A stretch of DNA of 64,000 bases from Rotaria macrura (taxonomy: Eukaryota; Rotifera; Eurotatoria; Philodinida; Philodinidae). Shown here in pieces: positions 63,371-64,000 of this stretch; positions within the stretch are counted from its first letter, which is position 1, and each line of letters starts with the position of its first letter. The stretch lies in NCBI GenBank assembly GCA_900239685.1, contig OENT01000414.1, forward strand, positions 1 to 64,000, given 5' to 3'. The position numbers and the translations under genes were made by a program. The notes beneath the pieces were generated by a model that saw only the letters and a program-made list of their open reading frames with translations, was not told the origin of the DNA and searched no databases.

Positions 63371-64000
63371 ACTGTATATATGCATGACATCATTAACGAG
63401 GGTAACATGCTGAAGAGTAGCAGTTAAATCAGAAGCAACGGCTTGTGCTTATCAGCAATCGAAAAAGCAGAACTACTATGAACGTATTTTCTTTTTGTCT
63501 GTGCACTTTAAGAAAAGCTAAGTTTGAACTTCATTTTATTGATAGACCATCCACGAGAATCTAAGAATATAGTTTTTCGCTTTAAAAAAACTTGCATTTG
63601 ATGCCAAACTCGGAGCAAAGAACCTCACGTATATATTTTAAGCTACTAGCATAGAGAGTCACTATCTCGCATGTTGATTTTGAGCTGACGAAATCCTACG
63701 TCTATCTCGACCATTTATTACGAATTCCATTGAATTTCCGTAGATGTTGCGAACCAGACTCAGAAGTTTTTCTAAACGAAATGTGAATTGGTTCATGAAT
63801 TGTTTTACAGCTGAATTCCTTCTATAGAACAGATTTATATCGAGCCGAACATCTTAACGCTTCCACAATAGATAATTGGACTTCATGTTTTAATTTATAT
63901 TCAGTACAACATTAGTAGAGAGAAACACGCATCATCTTCTTATGAAATAGATAATCCCACTACCTGTTTTTATAACTTGTTGAATCAGCTGGTGCCATCA
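63371..64000. other. Downstream flank, nothing recognised
   Basis: AT-rich sequence without an ORF or repeat I can support. Confidence 0.4.

Noticed and set aside
1..64000. CRISPR arrays, bacterial operons, tRNA or rRNA genes
   Set aside because: No regularly spaced direct repeats, no cloverleaf with matching B-box sequence and no rRNA-like segment were seen; the gene structure is eukaryotic.

Overview
The window is AT-rich eukaryotic DNA, most likely from a bdelloid rotifer. I infer this from three things: many very short spliceosomal introns (about 51-77 bp), a gene joining an ADP-ribosyltransferase-like domain to TPR repeats (an architecture I associate with bdelloids), and a density of small DNA transposons in long gene-poor spacers. 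The species cannot be fixed from sequence reading alone, and nothing here looks like a bacterial operon.

Layout. 1-2.6 kb: 5' part of a secreted glycoside-hydrolase-like gene on the minus strand, broken at a splice-donor-like site. 8.9-11.5 kb: intronless secreted right-handed beta-helix protein (+). 11.8-12.3 kb: degenerate foldback element. 13.1-13.9 kb: intronless sterol desaturase/fatty acid hydroxylase family protein (+). 14.3-16.4 kb: tandem repeat interrupted by a complete Tc1-type transposon with one frameshift in its transposase. 17.5-17.7 kb: isolated GC-rich open stretch. 19.6-20.9 kb: three-exon secreted RNase T2 (-). 22.8-23.4 kb: 230-bp inverted arms around an 89-base N gap. 28.1-29.6 kb: type II membrane glycosyltransferase-like protein (-). 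31.6-33.8 kb: cluster of MITEs and a decayed LINE scrap. 37.1-38.8 kb: non-autonomous element with subterminal ACGCGTT repeats. 41.9-42.8 kb: hAT-like non-autonomous element with an exact 8-bp target duplication, made of GTACTC hexamers, with a foldback element inserted inside it. 45.2-47.4 kb: ART-like/TPR gene (-). 49.3-51.0 kb: two-exon membrane-anchored PA-domain/M28 peptidase (-). 59.1-63.3 kb: complete 16-exon SLC13 (Na+/dicarboxylate-type) transporter (+).

The genes do not form a pathway. Several are secretory or membrane proteins for digestion or uptake (RNase T2, M28 peptidase, beta-helix protein, glycoside-hydrolase-like protein, SLC13 carrier), but each has its own spacing and strand. 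The most informative results are the splice reconstructions, which turn three apparent stops or frame breaks into intact genes; an ART domain whose three catalytic signature motifs all look altered; and the nested transposon structures with target-site duplications.
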